A stretch of 64,000 bases of DNA from Ruminococcaceae bacterium R-25 (GCA_003149065.1 QGFZ01000002.1:248001-312000); one strand, 5' to 3'. Positions 17,910-26,552 are shown, numbered from the stretch's first letter. The notes: generated by a model not told the origin, from the letters alone. A program made the numbers and translations.

Positions 17910-18440
17910 ATGCAGTATATTACTGAAGAAACTGAACAGAACGGCATTGCAGTGCTTTTGAAACTTGTTGACGGTGATTCGATTCTGGACACGTATCCGG
18001 TTGAATATCCCGAATGCGGTTTTGGAGGTTGTGATCTTATTCAAAGTCCGGATAATAGCATGGTGGTTTTGGCTTTGTTTTCCGGTCAATCCGATTGTGC
18101 TTTCAAGGTGTTTAAAGCAAGTGAAGGCAAGCTTGTTCTGGTGTTTGAGGAAGGCTATTCCTTCGGCGAAGCAATTTACATGTGGAGCAGTGACGGAAGG
18201 AAGTTATATCAAATAGTTGATTCATATCTGTATATGGATGTTTCAGATTTTGAGACGCATCGTGTCGGGACGCTGAATATTTTCGATGTCTTCGAAAACA
18301 GCAAGGAGACAAAAGAGATCACATACGATTTCGCCGGTTTTGATCTGGATGAACTGGATTTCTTCAGAATGACATTTACCATAATTGACGGCAAATCTTG
18401 TGTCGTCATGCCAAATGACGTGATAATGAGCATTGAGTGA
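17910..18440 (+). CDS. hypothetical soluble protein
   Basis: 176 residues, acidic, rich in beta-strand-like segments (NSMVVLALFSG, KLVLVFEEGYSFGEAIYMW), without signal or membrane helix. The ATG here has AAAGGA eight bases before it; an in-frame ATG eleven codons earlier overlaps the previous stop in an ATGA and could also be used. The pattern of short strands with Gly/Asp turns could be a beta-propeller fragment or immunity-like protein, but no assignment is supported. It is the last gene of the channel group, followed directly by the second hairpin array. Confidence 0.6.
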   Translation: MQYITEETEQNGIAVLLKLVDGDSILDTYPVEYPECGFGGCDLIQSPDNSMVVLALFSGQSDCAFKVFKASEGKLVLVFEEGYSFGEAIYMWSSDGRKLYQIVDSYLYMDVSDFETHRVGTLNIFDVFENSKETKEITYDFAGFDLDELDFFRMTFTIIDGKSCVVMPNDVIMSIE

Positions 18441-18510
18441 TGAAAAAGGGCGGAATAATCAGCCATGGATAATTTAAAATATTTTGTAAAAGAATATAAG
18501 AGCAACAGTT

Positions 18511-18814
18511 GACCTTGTATCACGAGTTCAACTGTATCGAAAACCTCGAAAAAAGCCTCCATTTCGATACAAGCTCGCACTTTGGTGTATCGAAAACCAT
18601 GAAGAACCCCCTGTTTTCGATACAATTTCGCGTTTTTGTATCGAAAGCACATAGAAAAGTGAGAGTTTTCGATACAGCATCTCACTTCATTGTATCGAAA
18701 ACACATATAAATCAAGCGTTTTCGATACAGGATCACACATTTATATCTAAAACCTCGAAAGTACCCAGTTTCGATACAAATTCAAGTTTGCCGTGCGGAT
18801 GTGTTAGCGCGTTA
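18511..18814. repeat. hairpin array, copy 2 (TGTATCGAAA / TTTCGATACA, five units)
   Basis: Collinear with the array at 15.1 kb, with one single-base length difference. Left arms at 18533, 18586, 18637, 18691 and about 18742; right arms at 18562, 18614, 18667, 18718 and 18769. Units 1 and 4 are identical to copy 1. Unit 3 here has an intact 10-bp stem, unlike copy 1. AAGTGAGA and TCTCACTT form a further inverted repeat spanning the right arm of unit 3. Differences between the copies fall mostly in loops and spacers. No gene is present from 18441 to 18887. Confidence 0.9.
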
Positions 18815-18851
18815 TTTCCTGAATAAAACCGCACCAAACCAATATCCTTAT

Positions 18852-18881
18852 CAAAAATCAGGGGGCTTTTTTAAAGCCCCC
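18852..18881 (-). terminator. terminator of the cNMP-binding protein gene
   Basis: GGGGGCTTT and AAAGCCCCC form a 9-bp stem; on the minus strand it is followed by TGATTTTTGAT just past the stop codon. Confidence 0.75.
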
Positions 18882-18887
18882 TTGATC

Positions 18888-19790
18888 TTATTTCTTGTTG
18901 TATGTTTCCGTGATCTCTTTACAGGTGTTGATGACATCGATGTTAAGGACTCTTAAGCGGTATGAGAGCTGCTTTAAGATCAGTTCGATCTTAACAGGGC
19001 AGGAGAGGAAAACGGGTTCCAGATACTCTGGCGTAATGAGCTCGATATAGGTGTCATCGGATTCGGAAACGGCAGTGAGATCTCTTGCAGCGCCTGTCAG
19101 CATTCCGAGTTCGCCGAACAATGACACGGGCTGAAGTTCAGATATCTTTTCGCCGTCCTTGTTATACATTCCGACGATGCCGCTTCTTAAGATATACATG
19201 CAGTTTTCGACTGCGCCTTCCTCGTAGATGATGGAATTAGTTGCGAAATTTTGGATGTCGCCGGTTCCTTCGTCTGTGATCGCTTCGAAAGCTTCGTTGA
19301 TCGCTTCTGCACTCGGAGGAGTAACGTATTCCTTGTTGCTCTCATACATGTCGACCTGCTTCTTGATCCTGGAGAACAATGACTTTTTCTTGCTGGCTTC
19401 AGCCTCTTTGACTTCCTTTAAAAGTGCCTTGGCTTCGTTATAGTCGTTGGTCATGGCCTGGACTCTTCTGCCCAGGTGCTGCATGAGCTCCAAGATCTGG
19501 TCGGGATTTTCCTGGAAATATAAGGTCAGGTCATCTTTGGGAATCTCGATTACCCTTACATTGCCGACTGCAACGATGGTTGCGTTTCTCGGATATGAAT
19601 CGATGATTGCCATCTCGCCGAAATATTCGCCTGTATCAAGGAGCGCGATGCGGAACGGTTCCTGGTCCTTTTTGTCCCAGTCTGCATAGACGCTTGCTTT
19701 TCCCTCTAAGAGACGGAAGAAGCTGTCTCCGATATCACCCTCTTTGACAATTACCTCGCCCTTGTAGAAAGACTTCTCAACTACGCTCAT
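18888..19790 (-). CDS. protein with two cyclic-nucleotide-binding domains
   Basis: A 300-residue cytoplasmic protein with two cNMP-binding (CAP-like) beta-rolls, about 5-115 and 185-295. The first has GDSFFRLLEGKASVY and GEYFGEMAIIDSYPRNATIVA, the second NCMYILRSGIVGMY and VSLFGELGMLTGAARDLTAV. The phosphate-binding FGE-(6)-R-(A/D) pattern is present in both, so each may bind a cyclic nucleotide. A charged linker of about 60 residues joins them. There is no DNA-binding or catalytic domain, so it is a sensor or adaptor. GGGAGGAG lies ahead of the chosen ATG; an ATG seven codons earlier overlaps that ribosome site. Confidence 0.85.
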   Translation of the reverse strand: MSVVEKSFYKGEVIVKEGDIGDSFFRLLEGKASVYADWDKKDQEPFRIALLDTGEYFGEMAIIDSYPRNATIVAVGNVRVIEIPKDDLTLYFQENPDQILELMQHLGRRVQAMTNDYNEAKALLKEVKEAEASKKKSLFSRIKKQVDMYESNKEYVTPPSAEAINEAFEAITDEGTGDIQNFATNSIIYEEGAVENCMYILRSGIVGMYNKDGEKISELQPVSLFGELGMLTGAARDLTAVSESDDTYIELITPEYLEPVFLSCPVKIELILKQLSYRLRVLNIDVINTCKEITETYNKK

Positions 19791-19895
19791 ACCGTGACTC
19801 CTCCCTCTCATTTGAATTTCAAGTACATATATATTATATCCGCCTGAGGTTAAATGAACACCACCCGGCGCCTTGAATTATTGGGATCATTGCCG

Positions 19896-19924
19896 TTCAT
19901 TTCGGAGCCTTTGTACCCTATAAT
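19896..19924 (+). promoter_or_regulatory. promoter of the SDR gene giving a near-leaderless mRNA
   Basis: TTCATT (19896-19901), 17 bp, TATAAT (19919-19924). The start codon begins eight bases after the -10 box and no Shine-Dalgarno sequence fits between. Confidence 0.55.
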
Positions 19925-19932
19925 ATTCATGT

Positions 19933-20775
19933 ATGAGTGATATTTTGAAAAACAAGACAGCAATCGTTACCGGAGCAAATTCCGGCATGGGCATGGCTAC
20001 CGTGAAAGCGTTAAGCGACATGGGAGCTAAGGTCATCATGCTCTGCAGGAGCGAAAAGAGGGGCAGGGAAGCAATAGAAAAGCTGACTTCAGATAAGCCG
20101 AGAGATTTGGAACTTATCTTATGCGATCTGGGCGATTATGCTTCCATAAGATCTTTTGCAGAACAGGTCAGAAAGAGCCACAGCCATATAGACATCCTGG
20201 TCAACAATGCAGGCTTTATTTCGCTCGACAGACAGGAGACAAAAGATGGCCTGGAGAGGCAGTTCGGAATTAATCACATCGGCCATTTCCTTCTTACGAC
20301 GAGCATTTTAGATCTCATGGGTGAGGGCGGCAGGATCGTAAATGTTGCATCCGGCGCACACAAGACCGGCAAGATCCATTTCGACGATATCAATCTTCAT
20401 AAAGGGTTTAATGTCATCAAGGCATATTCGCAGAGCAAGCTCGCCAACGTGCTCTTCACAAGAGAGCTTGCAAGACGCGTAAAGGACAGAGGAATAACGG
20501 TCAACTGCTGTCATCCGGGAGCTGTTGCGACCAACATCGGAATCGACCGCAAAACAGGTTTTGGAAAGACCATCACAGGACTTTTAAAGCCCTTCTTCCA
20601 GACTCCCGAACAGGGTGCGCGGACAGCGGTATTTTTAGCATCAAGCGATTCTGTGTCGGGCATCACTGGCGAGTATTTTTATAAGTGCAGGATAGCCAAG
20701 TCTTCGAAGCGTTCCAAGGATATGGAACTTGCAAAAAGGCTCTATGAATTCAGCGAAGAACTGGTGAAATCCTAG
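19933..20775 (+). CDS. short-chain dehydrogenase/reductase (retinol-dehydrogenase-like)
   Basis: A 280-residue classical-type SDR: cofactor motif TGANSGMG (13-20), the NNAG motif after DILV, a Ser in NVASGAH, and the catalytic Tyr/Lys in AYSQSK. The basic residue after the second strand (MLCRSEKRGRE) points to NADP(H). Such enzymes reduce or oxidise carbonyls or alcohols of small lipophilic molecules; the closest branch by look is the retinol dehydrogenase/WWOX-like one. The ATG sits at the predicted transcription start, so translation is probably leaderless. An unrelated membrane protein gene with its own promoter follows. Confidence 0.9.
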   Translation: MSDILKNKTAIVTGANSGMGMATVKALSDMGAKVIMLCRSEKRGREAIEKLTSDKPRDLELILCDLGDYASIRSFAEQVRKSHSHIDILVNNAGFISLDRQETKDGLERQFGINHIGHFLLTTSILDLMGEGGRIVNVASGAHKTGKIHFDDINLHKGFNVIKAYSQSKLANVLFTRELARRVKDRGITVNCCHPGAVATNIGIDRKTGFGKTITGLLKPFFQTPEQGARTAVFLASSDSVSGITGEYFYKCRIAKSSKRSKDMELAKRLYEFSEELVKS

Positions 20776-20778
20776 TCG

Positions 20779-20787
20779 TGTTATAAT
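20779..20787 (+). promoter_or_regulatory. extended -10 TGTTATAAT before the membrane protein gene
   Basis: TG-T-TATAAT lies just past the SDR stop codon and 32 bp before the next ATG, leaving room for an AGGGGGAT ribosome site. Confidence 0.55.
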
Positions 20788-20819
20788 ATTGGAGGAATTA
20801 CATCAGGGGGATAGTAATT

Positions 20820-21605
20820 ATGTTTGATGGCATTTTTTTGGATTTATTGTTGATGCTAATGGCTGTTTTAATAGACATCGCGGCTTTGGTTATCGGCATT
20901 TTAATCACAACGAGCAAGATCAAGTCAACAAAGATACTTGGTATCGGTTATATTATTTCAGCGGCATTAGGTTTCATATCCGATTCGCTCTTTATCTTGC
21001 GTTCCACCCTTAAAAGTCCGGAGCTTGTTGCTTCAATGAGCCCGGTAAATACTGTTTTATCGTTCATGGCAACTGTTGCCGGATTGATATGCATCTGTTT
21101 ATTCATTCACAGGAATTACGGATACAAATGGATCTATTTTCCTTTGCTCGCCCAGCCTGTAGCAAGCACCATTTCTACTTTAGCTTTCAGATTTGTGCTG
21201 ATCCGTATTTGCGGCAGCGATCAATTTATTGCCGGCACAGGCCTCTCGGCCGCAATTACATCTTTGATATTGGGCACAGTTGAGGCATTGATACTGATCC
21301 TTGTTTTCTACAAGAACAGAAAAGCAGAGAAGATCATTCCTCATGCCTGGATCATCAGGATCGTAAGTTTTTGCTGTAGCCTGATCTTGACTGTATCAAC
21401 CATTATTTTCTATGGAAAATGTTTCGCCGCAGGGGCAAAGGGAGACAATCTCTACTTTGCTTTGATAAACAAGTTCACGATGTTCCAGTACTGCTTCTCG
21501 GTCTTCCTTTCGCTTGTGGGATTGGTTATGCCGATCTATATTCTCGTTATGGCAAAGAAGGCAGAGAAACAGCCGGAAGAGACAGCAGCCTATATCGAAG
21601 ATTAA
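20820..21605 (+). CDS. seven-helix membrane protein, function unknown
   Basis: 261 residues with about seven hydrophobic helices and a short acidic cytoplasmic tail (EKQPEETAAYIED). I recognise no family motif. AGGGGGAT is eight bases before the ATG. The gene is followed after 18 bp by a flavin-reductase-like gene on the same strand, so the two may be co-transcribed. Confidence 0.65.
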   Translation: MFDGIFLDLLLMLMAVLIDIAALVIGILITTSKIKSTKILGIGYIISAALGFISDSLFILRSTLKSPELVASMSPVNTVLSFMATVAGLICICLFIHRNYGYKWIYFPLLAQPVASTISTLAFRFVLIRICGSDQFIAGTGLSAAITSLILGTVEALILILVFYKNRKAEKIIPHAWIIRIVSFCCSLILTVSTIIFYGKCFAAGAKGDNLYFALINKFTMFQYCFSVFLSLVGLVMPIYILVMAKKAEKQPEETAAYIED

Positions 21606-21623
21606 TTACAGAGGAGAAAAACT

Positions 21624-22175
21624 ATGAGCAGAAAAAACTTTGGCGCGAAGCCTGTTATGTATCCGCAGCCCGTACTCATTATTGCCACATACGATGAAAA
21701 CGGCGTTCCCAATGCGATGAATGCTGCATGGGGAATCACCACCGATTATAAGGAGATCACGATAAGCCTGAGCGAGCATAAGACTACTGATAATCTCGCA
21801 GTCAGGAAAGCTTTCACGGTCAGCATGGCAACAGAAGACCAGGTCATTCCCTGTGATTATGTCGGTATCGAATCAGGAAGAAAAGTACCTGATAAGTTCG
21901 CTAAGGCCGGATTCCATGCCACAAAGAGCGAATTCGTTGACGCTCCCCTCATAGACGAACTTCCTATGGCATTGGAGTGCAGAGTAAAGAGCTTTAATGA
22001 CGGCATTCTTGTCGGTGAAATAGTTAATGTTTCAGCAGATGAGAGCGTTCTTACAGACGGCAAAGTAGATCCCAAAAAGCTTAAGCCGATTACTTTCGAT
22101 CCGATAAACAACACTTATATCGGACTGGGCGAAGTAGTCGGTGATGCCTTCAAAGACGGCAACAAAATTAAATAA
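21624..22175 (+). CDS. flavin reductase-like FMN-binding protein
   Basis: 183 residues of the split-barrel flavin reductase (FlaRed) family. Visible marks are the N-terminal PVLIIATYDENGVPNAMNAAW, ITISLSEHKTTDNL, the DYVGIESGRKVPDKF segment and the late IGLGEVVGDAFKDG. Members bind FMN and reduce flavins or act as flavin-dependent oxidoreductases in the cytoplasm. GAGGAG stands before the ATG. The gene ends five bases from a convergent small lipoprotein gene, with no terminator between them. The physiological partner is unknown; a second FlaRed domain in this window is fused to a flavodiiron protein. Confidence 0.85.
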   Translation: MSRKNFGAKPVMYPQPVLIIATYDENGVPNAMNAAWGITTDYKEITISLSEHKTTDNLAVRKAFTVSMATEDQVIPCDYVGIESGRKVPDKFAKAGFHATKSEFVDAPLIDELPMALECRVKSFNDGILVGEIVNVSADESVLTDGKVDPKKLKPITFDPINNTYIGLGEVVGDAFKDGNKIK

Positions 22176-22180
22176 TCCGG

Positions 22181-22354
22181 TTAATTCTCCGGAATTGTAA
22201 CCTCTTCTGATATTTCTGTTTCAGGCTGCAGTTCGCCTGCATATTGAACCGGTTTGCTTCCGCCGCATCCGGTAACTGCGACTGCCGTAAGAGCTGCTGC
22301 GATTCCGATTGCGTAAAGAGGCTTCTTATAATCCTTGGACTGTGTGATCTTCAT
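22181..22354 (-). CDS. very small lipoprotein
   Basis: A 57-residue precursor: basic start (MKITQSKDYKKP), hydrophobic stretch, lipobox VTGC, then only about 30 residues, acidic and disordered-looking (ELQPETEISEEVTIPEN). Once processed it would be a short acylated peptide on the outer face of the membrane. AAGGAGGG lies eight bases before this ATG; earlier in-frame ATGs lie on or before the ribosome site. It is divergent from an MBL-fold gene. No function is suggested. Confidence 0.6.
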   Translation of the reverse strand: MKITQSKDYKKPLYAIGIAAALTAVAVTGCGGSKPVQYAGELQPETEISEEVTIPEN

Positions 22355-22470
22355 TTTCATGCCCTCCTTATTTTTCATTCTGTCCTATAAACAGGCAAGA
22401 AGGCAGAAATGTTGCAGCATGTCTGATGTATAATGATTTTACTTTAAAATTTCATGTTAGTGGGGACGAT

Positions 22471-23265
22471 ATGGAAAATATGGAAGAAAAACTCGAATTA
22501 TTCGCTACGAAACTTAAGCCTTGGCTGCACCTTATGGATGAAGGCCACAGGGCTACCGGATACATAGTTGAAGGTGATGAGAAGGTCCTGGTTATCGACA
22601 CCATGAACGGCTTTACTGACATCAGGAGCTATATCAGGAAGTTTACTGATAAGCCCGTTATCGTAGTCAACACGCACGGCCACCCGGACCACATTTTCGG
22701 AAACGTATATTTCGATGAAGCTTATCTCAATCCCAAGGATCTTGACCTTGCGCAGATGTTTATATCAGATCCGAGATTTGTCGAAGCGTGCGAAAAGCAT
22801 AACTTCACGATGCCGCCTTTCAAACCAATAAAGGAAGGCGATGTGATCGATCTCGGCGGAAAGACTTTGGAAGTTTATGAGCTCCCCGGGCATACTGCAG
22901 GCGGAATCTTACTGCTTCTTAAAGAAGAAAGGATCCTCTTTACGGGAGATTCAATAAATCACCATCTTTGGATGATGCTGGACGGCTGTACTCCGATGGA
23001 TGAATTCATTAAGAATCTGGACAGGATCATGTTCCTTGAAGACAAGGCAGATTTCATCCTGCACGGCCACGCGAGGGACTTTGACGATATCTCGCTCATG
23101 AGATGCGTGCGTCAGGGCGCGCTCGAAATATCAGAGGGGAAGACCTCTGATGACGGACCTTATGAATGGTTCGGCGGAGTCGCAAAGCAGCATCACTTTA
23201 AGCTTGTAGACGGCAGGCACTACAGCCCGCACGACAGCAGTTCGATTATTTACAGACCGGCTTAA
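22471..23265 (+). CDS. metallo-beta-lactamase-fold hydrolase
   Basis: A 264-residue cytoplasmic MBL-fold protein. The metal site is formed by NTHGHPDHIFGN (HxHxDH), ELPGHTAGG, FTGDSIN and the late ILHGHARDF. These enzymes hydrolyse esters, thioesters or phosphodiester-like bonds; the glyoxalase-II-like layout fits a thioester hydrolase, but the substrate is open. The frame extends 15 codons upstream into a TATAAT box, which argues for the internal ATG after GGGGA. A shorter alternative starts three codons later. Confidence 0.85.
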   Translation: MENMEEKLELFATKLKPWLHLMDEGHRATGYIVEGDEKVLVIDTMNGFTDIRSYIRKFTDKPVIVVNTHGHPDHIFGNVYFDEAYLNPKDLDLAQMFISDPRFVEACEKHNFTMPPFKPIKEGDVIDLGGKTLEVYELPGHTAGGILLLLKEERILFTGDSINHHLWMMLDGCTPMDEFIKNLDRIMFLEDKADFILHGHARDFDDISLMRCVRQGALEISEGKTSDDGPYEWFGGVAKQHHFKLVDGRHYSPHDSSSIIYRPA

Positions 23266-23323
23266 GCGGCTTCAGAACACAAACCTGAATTTGTATTTCA
23301 GAGCGCAGCTCTTAAGAGTGATC

Positions 23324-24628
23324 TCAGAGCTGAGTTACCTTATTACGGCCATTGTGCTTGGATGCGTACATTGCTTTGTCGAGCCTGTCAAATGCACCGG
23401 CAAAGTCATCATCCTTCTTGATCTCGGTGATGCCGATAGAGCAGGTTATGTGGAAGATGTCAGGGAACTGGTATGCTTCGACTCTCTGCCTAATGGTCTC
23501 TGCCATGGCGGCGGCTTTTTCCTCATCTTTATCGCGGCATACGATTACGAATTCCTCGCCGCCCCAACGGCCTACAGAAGCCCTTTCCTCAACTGATGAG
23601 TCGAGCAGGATCTTTGCGAAAAGCTTGAGCGTTGTATCGCCTGCTGCGTGGCCATAGTTATCGTTTACTGCTTTGAAGTGATCCAGGTCGAGCATCATGA
23701 CGGATACAGGATCATCGCTGTTCTGTCTTCTTGCTATCGCATTGTTTAACTGTGTCTCGATCTCGCCGTGATTAAGGACGCCTGTGAGAGGATCCCTGAT
23801 GGCTTTTTCCTCATACTTTTGGAGCGTGTTCATCAATTCCTTGGAATCGTCATCGATGTCCTGGACCATGAAGACGAATTTGTAGTCTTCATCGTTATAT
23901 GTCTGCGCGCGGCTGAAGATGAGCTTGACCCAGATGAAGTTACCTTCGAGATTTCTCATCATGCAGTCGTAGGAAGATGTACGGCCGGGTGTAAAGTTCT
24001 TTTTCAGATACTCGGGATCCGTGCGGCGCAGGAACTGCTCCTGGTCTTCCGGCCAGATCATGTTTACGATCATCATTCTCCAGTCAGAATACTTGAGGTT
24101 ATAGTTTACGACGTCATCGGAGATCTCGGCGACATTGATGCTGCTCGTAGTATCTGCTACGAGGTCGATATACATTGAGAACAGGTATGTGTTCTGAATC
24201 GTGTTTATCTTCTTTGTCGTTAAGGATTCCTGCAAAGACTCGTTGTCGTCGAATTCATCCATAATGAATATGTATTTCGAAGCGTCATCGAAAGGATATA
24301 CTGTGAGCTGCACGAGGTGGGATACGTCCTCACCATCGAGGACGATCTTAAGCCTTCTGCTGTACTTGGTATTGAAAACGCCTGTATTATCGGCAAATAT
24401 CTGGTAATCGCCGGCGACCATTTCATTCGAATCGTTAAAATGGAACCACAGATCCAGGATCAGGTCGTGATAGATTCCGGATTCATTTAACAGTTTCTCG
24501 AACATTCCGCGGCGGACGATGGCCTTATATGCATCGATCGCAGGGTCTACAACTACGATCGCGCCGACGCTGTCAACAAACTGACCTGCTATGTCGTTAA
24601 TATCATAATCGTATAAGTTCTTACTCAT
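23324..24628 (-). CDS. diguanylate cyclase with N-terminal PAS-like sensor
   Basis: 434 residues: an uncharacterised N-terminal half (about 1-160), a PAS-like segment (about 165-265, ending FVFMVQDIDDDS) and a GGDEF domain (about 275-434) with signature GGEEF (356-360) and DLDHFKAVNDNYGHAAGD for metal and GTP binding. An active site of this kind makes cyclic di-GMP from two GTP. The RxxD inhibitory site expected at 347-350 is replaced by EERA, so product inhibition through that site is probably absent. No membrane helix, hence cytoplasmic. GGAGG precedes the start. It is convergent with the MBL gene. Confidence 0.92.
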   Translation of the reverse strand: MSKNLYDYDINDIAGQFVDSVGAIVVVDPAIDAYKAIVRRGMFEKLLNESGIYHDLILDLWFHFNDSNEMVAGDYQIFADNTGVFNTKYSRRLKIVLDGEDVSHLVQLTVYPFDDASKYIFIMDEFDDNESLQESLTTKKINTIQNTYLFSMYIDLVADTTSSINVAEISDDVVNYNLKYSDWRMMIVNMIWPEDQEQFLRRTDPEYLKKNFTPGRTSSYDCMMRNLEGNFIWVKLIFSRAQTYNDEDYKFVFMVQDIDDDSKELMNTLQKYEEKAIRDPLTGVLNHGEIETQLNNAIARRQNSDDPVSVMMLDLDHFKAVNDNYGHAAGDTTLKLFAKILLDSSVEERASVGRWGGEEFVIVCRDKDEEKAAAMAETIRQRVEAYQFPDIFHITCSIGITEIKKDDDFAGAFDRLDKAMYASKHNGRNKVTQL

Positions 24629-24774
24629 AACGGTTCCTCCATAAAAAAACGCAATACGGAATCTTACGGGTCAATGCCCCGCTTAATAAAAATTATAAAA
24701 TGTTTTTTAGATATTTGTATGAAGTAATTGAAAACAAAGCGTTTAGTTTGTTTTTCGGGTGTGAACGGCAGGGG

Positions 24775-24783
24775 TGTTATAAT
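24775..24783 (+). promoter_or_regulatory. extended -10 TGTTATAAT upstream of the HAD gene
   Basis: TG-T-TATAAT lies 99 bp before the HAD start, giving a leader with a CCGCGCGG palindrome (24811-24818). A second possible -10, TATATT, lies at 24847-24852. Confidence 0.45.
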
Positions 24784-24882
24784 GAACCTCTTAACTGCCA
24801 CAAAAATAAACCGCGCGGCGGTGTTTCACAAAACGCGCCTGTGATATATATTAGGAAAATCTTTTCGCAAAGGTAACGGATA

Positions 24883-25473
24883 ATGATTAAAAACGTAGTG
24901 CTGGACATGGGAAATGTCCTTTTGGATTTCAGGCCTGAATATGTTATGGATCAGTTCTGCTCTTCTGAAGAAGAGAAGGACGTGATCAGGAGAGAGCTTT
25001 TCGAAGGTCCCGAGTGGCCTTTGGGCGACAGAGGCGATATCAAGGATAAGGACAGATTCGACCTGGTCAAGGTAAGAGTACCTGAGAAGTATCACGAAGC
25101 GCTGAAGAACTGCGCGCTCCATTGGGATATCTGCATGGACCCTTTGGATGGCGCGAAGGAATTCTGCGAAAAGGTAAAAGAGAAGGGTTATAAGATCTTC
25201 GTTTTGTCCAATGCGAGCGACCTGTTCTATGTTTATTTCCCGAAGTTCCTGCCGCTCGATTTTTTCGATGGCGTATTTGTATCTTCGGATTATCTTATGC
25301 TCAAGCCCGATGTGGAGATCTATAAGACATTCCTTGATAAGTATGGCTTAAAGGGTGAGGAATGCCTTTTCATAGATGACAGGCAGGACAATATAGAAGG
25401 CGCGGGAAAAGCGGGACTCAATACTTTCCGTTTCGAAGGCGATTACGAAAAAGTACTGGACCAGCTTAAATAA
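24883..25473 (+). CDS. HAD-superfamily phosphatase
   Basis: 196 residues with the HAD motif I variant DMGNVLLDF, motif II in FVLSNAS, motif III Lys in LKPDVEIY and motif IV FIDDRQDNIEGA. The DxGN form of motif I is that of the YihX/HAD-IA group, which dephosphorylates small sugar phosphates or nucleotides in the cytoplasm. A helical cap lies between motifs I and II. AAAGG precedes the ATG. The next gene has its own promoter. Confidence 0.9.
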   Translation: MIKNVVLDMGNVLLDFRPEYVMDQFCSSEEEKDVIRRELFEGPEWPLGDRGDIKDKDRFDLVKVRVPEKYHEALKNCALHWDICMDPLDGAKEFCEKVKEKGYKIFVLSNASDLFYVYFPKFLPLDFFDGVFVSSDYLMLKPDVEIYKTFLDKYGLKGEECLFIDDRQDNIEGAGKAGLNTFRFEGDYEKVLDQLK

Positions 25474-25503
25474 AATATATGCTCTATTACTCTAAAAAGT
25501 AAA

Positions 25504-25512
25504 TGATATAAT
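25504..25512 (+). promoter_or_regulatory. extended -10 TGATATAAT of the sugar-permease genes
   Basis: TG-A-TATAAT lies 33 bp before the first permease ATG. Confidence 0.5.
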
Positions 25513-25545
25513 AAAACATCTGACTTTGTTGTGCGTGGGGGTAAT

Positions 25546-26541
25546 ATGAGCAACAAAAACCGCATAGAAAGGCGATACACTAAATGGGGTTATATCTTTG
25601 TAATCCCCTTTGTTGTTGTCTTTTTGATATTCAGCTTCTGGCCGATGGTCAGCACCATCTATTACGCGTTCTGCTATCTGAAGCATGCCGGAAATACCAA
25701 TCCGGTATTACTTCCTTTGTTGGATGAGCCCAAGCCCTGGTATTATAATTTTAAGGACGTCTTTGTAGCTAAATCTTTCTGGGATGCCCTGAAGAATACG
25801 CTTTTATTCTTCTTTGCTTCAACTATTCCGGAATGGCTCCTGGCATTCTGGCTGGCAGTAATGATGACTGACAGAAGAATGAAGATCAGGGGAAGATTCG
25901 TTTGGAAGACAGCTTTCTTTTTCCCTAAGCTCGTTGCCGGATCGGCATTGGGCTACAGTGTTTTAGACCACATTCTTACAGTCGTCGGACAAGGTTCTTT
26001 TTATACCATAGCTGCATCCGCGATGAACGGTTTCGGTTTTAAGGAGAAAGACTTTGAGTTCTTAACTTCGGTTCAGTTCTTCATCATATTGACGACGATC
26101 TTCATGCACTTCGGCATTACCTTTATCTATGCGGTAGCAGGCATAACGGGAATCCCTGTCGAGGTATTTGAAGCTGCAGAGATCGACGGCGCCAACAGAC
26201 TCCAGACTTTCTTTAAGGTCACGCTCCCTTCAATGCGTCCTATGATGTTCTTCATTACCGTTGTTTCAGTCGTAGACGGAATCGGAATGTATGACATTCC
26301 AAGCTTGTTCGGACCTTTCGATACTTTCAGAAGAAATCTTACGCTCATGATGTATATGGAAAAGCAGGCATTTGCAGGATCTTACGCTTATGACAAAGCG
26401 TCTGCGGCAAGCCTTGTCTTACTTTTGATCTATATCCTCATGTCCGGAATCATTTATTTCCTGTTCCTCAGGGATAGGGACGAAGCGAAGCTTAGAAAGC
26501 TTAATAAGCAGAAGGAAAGAGAGCTTGCGAGGAGCATCTGA
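25546..26541 (+). CDS. sugar-type ABC importer permease (MalF/UgpA-like)
   Basis: 331 residues with six core membrane helices and the EAA loop EAAEIDGANRLQTFFKVTLP that docks on the ATPase. The opening KWGYIFVIPFVVVFLIFSFWP is typical of CUT1-family carbohydrate importers. GGGGGTA precedes this ATG; a GTG five codons earlier overlaps it. The second permease follows after 11 bp. No solute-binding protein or ATPase gene is adjacent, so the pair must work with subunits encoded elsewhere, for instance a shared MsmK-type ATPase. The substrate is unknown; oligosaccharide is the family expectation. Confidence 0.92.
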   Translation: MSNKNRIERRYTKWGYIFVIPFVVVFLIFSFWPMVSTIYYAFCYLKHAGNTNPVLLPLLDEPKPWYYNFKDVFVAKSFWDALKNTLLFFFASTIPEWLLAFWLAVMMTDRRMKIRGRFVWKTAFFFPKLVAGSALGYSVLDHILTVVGQGSFYTIAASAMNGFGFKEKDFEFLTSVQFFIILTTIFMHFGITFIYAVAGITGIPVEVFEAAEIDGANRLQTFFKVTLPSMRPMMFFITVVSVVDGIGMYDIPSLFGPFDTFRRNLTLMMYMEKQAFAGSYAYDKASAASLVLLLIYILMSGIIYFLFLRDRDEAKLRKLNKQKERELARSI

Positions 26542-26552
26542 GGGGAATAATT

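Noticed and set aside
18509-18826. 105-residue open frame across the second array, and a 175-residue one on the opposite strand
   Set aside because: Both strands are open because of the inverted repeats; low-complexity, repeat-derived peptides with no start signals.
23266-23323. Terminator between the MBL and diguanylate cyclase genes
   Set aside because: AGCTCT/AGAGCT can pair, but the stem is short and no T-run follows on either strand.
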